DNA from: Podaxis mareebaensis | Lineage: Eukaryota; Basidiomycota; Agaricomycetes; Agaricales; Agaricaceae | Reading direction: 5' to 3' | Assembly (NCBI GenBank): GCA_018524725.1 | Contig: JAEUWP010000280.1 | Span: 1-56,819 of the forward strand | Length of the DNA: 56,819 nucleotides | In this document: piece by piece, positions 54,098 through 56,819 of the stretch | How the letters are laid out: each line of letters begins with the position of its first letter | Numbering within the stretch: position 1 is the first letter of the stretch | Made by a program: the position numbers and the translations under genes | The notes under the pieces: generated by a model | Seen by the model: only the letters and a program-made list of their open reading frames with translations | Database searches by the model: none | Told to the model about the DNA's origin: nothing

Positions 54098-56773
54098 ATG
54101 TCCAACGCCAAGCTGTGAGTGTCAGTTGTCCTGTTGACTGCGTGGTATCATCCATCGCTTATTCGACACCACTCTTCGACCACCACCCAACCCCGACTTT
54201 GTCCATGCTCCATTGCCTTGCCCGACCTGCTCAAAGCTCCTCCCGTAGGCTATCCAGGGGTACACCTAGGTCCGTATAGACCTCAAGCAGCAGTGAAAGG
54301 CGTGCGAGATCCTTTTACTTCATACGAGAAGCCCCCCATCCCTGATATTGACCCCCCAGACTGTCGAGTTGCGGACGCCGCCACTTGGCGTATTAGCCAA
54401 ATGGGTGCGCATCGAGCTACGCAAAGTAGAGACACTTCCTGGTGGAGGGGATAAGAACACGTTCTACGACTGTGTTGGACCTGGTCCGGTGACACTTTGG
54501 AGCGTGTCTGACGAATACAACATCCTACATACAGTAAGTTAATCCTCTAGTCAACGATATATGCACTGATGCATTACAGCGAGACTTTCCATTTTCTATA
54601 CGAATACAGGAGTCGATACCACCCTCCATCGTCCTGGATAATCGGGGTGGGTACATACGTCTTTTATGCATCACCTTCGTGTTGAATTGATGACTGTAAT
54701 TGTAGCGAGTATCCAGTATGAGCTGATAGCGACTGCATGCGCTAAACAGAAGAGGTAAGGTCACATATATACATCCTATGGATCGCTCACTCCCCTTCAC
54801 ATAATAGAAGGTTCTTGCGCGAGAAAGATACGATCATCGCAAAGACAGTACCTCTGATTATCGACAAACACGAATTACACTCCACATGGCCCGTTTACAA
54901 CCAACCAGAGAAGCGGCAACTTACTCAGGAAGGCGTCACTTTAGAAGTTGAACGAGGTCAGACCTGTTACGGACCTGGTGATCGCATCCTGGTTGTCGCA
55001 ACCTTGAAGTCGGCAATACTCCGTACACTTGTCCTCAGCGGTTTCGAAATTACTCTCAAAGAGTCCACTATCTTCAATACAATTCCTGGGAAGGCTCTCC
55101 TGGTGTTGCTCAGACACGTTGCAGAAACCAAGACCCCCGTTAACGCGGTCTTGTATGGTGGAGAAATGCACCGGGCAGAACTTGCGTGCCAACTACCACC
55201 TAGTCACACCACTACAACCTTGAACGCTGCCCGCCATATTGACGTGACGTATGTGCTATCTGTCAAAGCGCTGATGAGCACGGGGGCTCATGTCGCCATG
55301 GATCTCCCTGTTACAATATCGAATTGGCCAAGGTGAGTTATGTAGTTATCTTCTTCTAAACGTTCGGCTAATTTCTCTTCAGAAATACCCCTCAGGAAGC
55401 GATCAGGTATCTCGTCTCTCCTTTCTGCCAGTACATTCGTTGAATCCGCGTTCAGACGTATTGGACCGGCACCCGCACTTTCCCTGGTTATCCCTTCTCC
55501 TGCTACATCTATTGAGTCTCTTCTGCAGCAATCCGCCACAGTTAGCGCATCTTTAGACCCACCTCATACGGAGTGCCTACCCCCTCCCCGACAGAGAGAT
55601 AATGCTTCCATCGTTGCAATCTATGACTTTGATGGTGTAGGGAATAGGACCTATCCCCCTTCCTCGAGTCAGGTGATAATGGAAAGCACGTGGTGAGCAC
55701 TACTTCCTCTCCCACATTATCAATCGTTGAGAGTATTGAAAGCGCCCAACGTTTCTCCCAGGCAAGCCTTTACCTCAGAACCAGATTACAAGTATAAACA
55801 AATAAACAAGCAATGACAGTCTGTGGGGAAGCAGAAAGGGTCCCTTTGTGAAGGGATCCAGGCAGATGCTCCACCAACAGTCGCGGAAAGACCCGCTACT
55901 GGCAGCGGTGGCTCTGGCAACCTTAAAGCGATTCCGAACCCAAATCGGCCTCATCCGCCTTATATCTCACCATTGTCAGGCAGATCACGGGGACCCATAC
56001 GATCCGGTTCGAGAATTCCCCAGGCAAAGCAAGACAAAGCCGCGCTCTCGAAAGAATGCGAGGAAACCGAAAAGGCCACAGGCAAGGAACACAGTACAAG
56101 CATCGCGGTCCCGACCAACTCTATATTTACTCCACGTGAATTTCGGTCGTTCGATACATCCCTCTCTGCAATCAATGTTCCACCACCTTCATTCGAGGAC
56201 TCAGTGTCCGCTGCTAACTCCACCCCACTTGCGTCTTCCCCCACAGAAAAGGGAAAGGCAAGAAAAAGCGCTGGAATCAAGTTGACAACGTCCCAACCCG
56301 TTGGCCCGCCTCTGTATCCTAATGTTTCAACAAGTGTTAGGTGGTCGGCCGCTGAATACGCGGAGAGTGTCTATGAACCCGTGAGGATACAAGTAGAGCC
56401 ACAGGGGGCTGCTGCTGCGGTAAGTTATCTCTTCCTAAGAGTCATCCAACATTAAAGCATTTCAAAGCCTGCGTCAATCCAGGACTCTTCGTCTCGTTTT
56501 ACCGCTCCCACGAAGACCGGTAAGGATCGGCTATTTGCAGAAGGGGAGCAAGTACAACCTTATGAGAAAGCCCAGGCTATGCTCCCTGCAAGGAAAGCGG
56601 CTCTTGTGAAACCACCGGCCCCTTCTGACAAGTCATCTACGATTGGGGTACTGTCGGCATCCGCCACACTACATACGCCCGACACGGACGGGAGTGGGGA
56701 CTCGAATGGAGGTGATCACACGATGATTCAATCAGTAGATACTGTGGAGATCGGACGACGGCTAGTCGTGTAA
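54098..56773 (+). pseudogene. Alpha-arrestin-like tandem copy B, 5' splice sites damaged and tail diverged
   Basis: Starts MSNAKL (ATG 54098) like copy A. The exon-2 equivalent (cactcttcgaccaccaccc) has lost its AG acceptor (gacac instead of tgtag) and its GT donor (catgctcc instead of catggttc). From exon 3 on, the arrestin domain is well kept: GYPGVHLG, WVRIELRKVETLPGG, FPFSIRIQESIPPS, QYELIATACAKQKR, LIIDKHELHSTWPVYNQPEK, ARHIDVTYVLSVKALMSTG. The tail differs: SIVAIYDFDGVGN, PPYISPLSGRSRG, and a PPLY (PPxY) motif near 56315 that copy A lacks. The stop is TAA at 56771. Either a pseudogene through loss of the first splice, or a gene with a new start; I favour partial decay of the 5' end. Confidence 0.6.
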
Positions 56774-56819
56774 GCGTCTATCCGTCATCTTCCTCCCACT
56801 AATCGGACCACCAACACCT

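Noticed and set aside
1..56819. CRISPR array, bacterial operon or plasmid origin
   Set aside because: Spliceosomal introns and eukaryotic gene families throughout; no regularly spaced repeats.

Overview
The window looks like nuclear DNA of a filamentous basidiomycete, most likely an Agaricomycete. Genes are packed on both strands and broken by many short introns (about 45-70 nt, GT(A/G)NGT...AG, often with a CTRAY branch site). The recognisable proteins are eukaryotic (cytochrome c oxidase subunit IV/Cox5, the Gis2/CNBP zinc-knuckle protein, proteasome Rpn8, splicing factors SF3B2 and Brr2, an alpha-arrestin). A DUF6534 membrane-protein pair is typical of mushroom-forming fungi. All exon models were built by eye from frame, splice signals and remembered family sequences.

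Layout. 1-4.8 kb: 5' part of a decayed Ty3/Gypsy-type retroelement on the minus strand. 4.86-6.54 kb: relic of the C-terminal half of COG6. Both lie in a CpG-poor stretch that ends abruptly near 6.56 kb. 7.1-8.1 kb: an unknown 260-aa gene. 8.5-11.9 kb: two tandem genes for RPA70/Rfa1-like proteins that stop after DNA-binding domain B and lack the zinc-containing domain C. 13.1-16.5 kb: a divergent pair of unknown, probably all-helical genes. 17.4-19.9 kb: COX5 and GIS2, minus strand. 20.3-21.6 kb: intact RPN8.

20.7-35.0 kb is a direct tandem segmental duplication (about 7.7 and 6.6 kb). Each unit carries RPN8 (or its remains), a decayed BRR2 helicase fragment, and a multi-exon gene of unknown function. 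Only the unknown gene has kept every reading frame and splice site in both units. 35.2-46.0 kb is a second duplication: intact SF3B2 plus a DUF6534 gene, then a roughly 1.1-kb element with inverted repeats, then a 5'-truncated SF3B2 pseudogene plus a second DUF6534 gene. 46.6-48.1 kb is another CpG-poor island holding a tRNA-like dimer with intact Pol III box A/B motifs. 48.9-49.4 kb: a small beta-trefoil-like gene. 50.2-56.8 kb: two tandem alpha-arrestin genes, the second with damaged 5' splice sites and a different tail.

The main message is four consecutive tandem duplications across about 45 kb. The extra copies of essential single-copy genes (RPN8, BRR2, SF3B2) have decayed, while co-duplicated lineage-specific genes (the 595-aa unknown, DUF6534, the RPA-like pair) look maintained. 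This suggests selection for dosage or diversification of the accessory genes, with housekeeping genes carried along as passengers.
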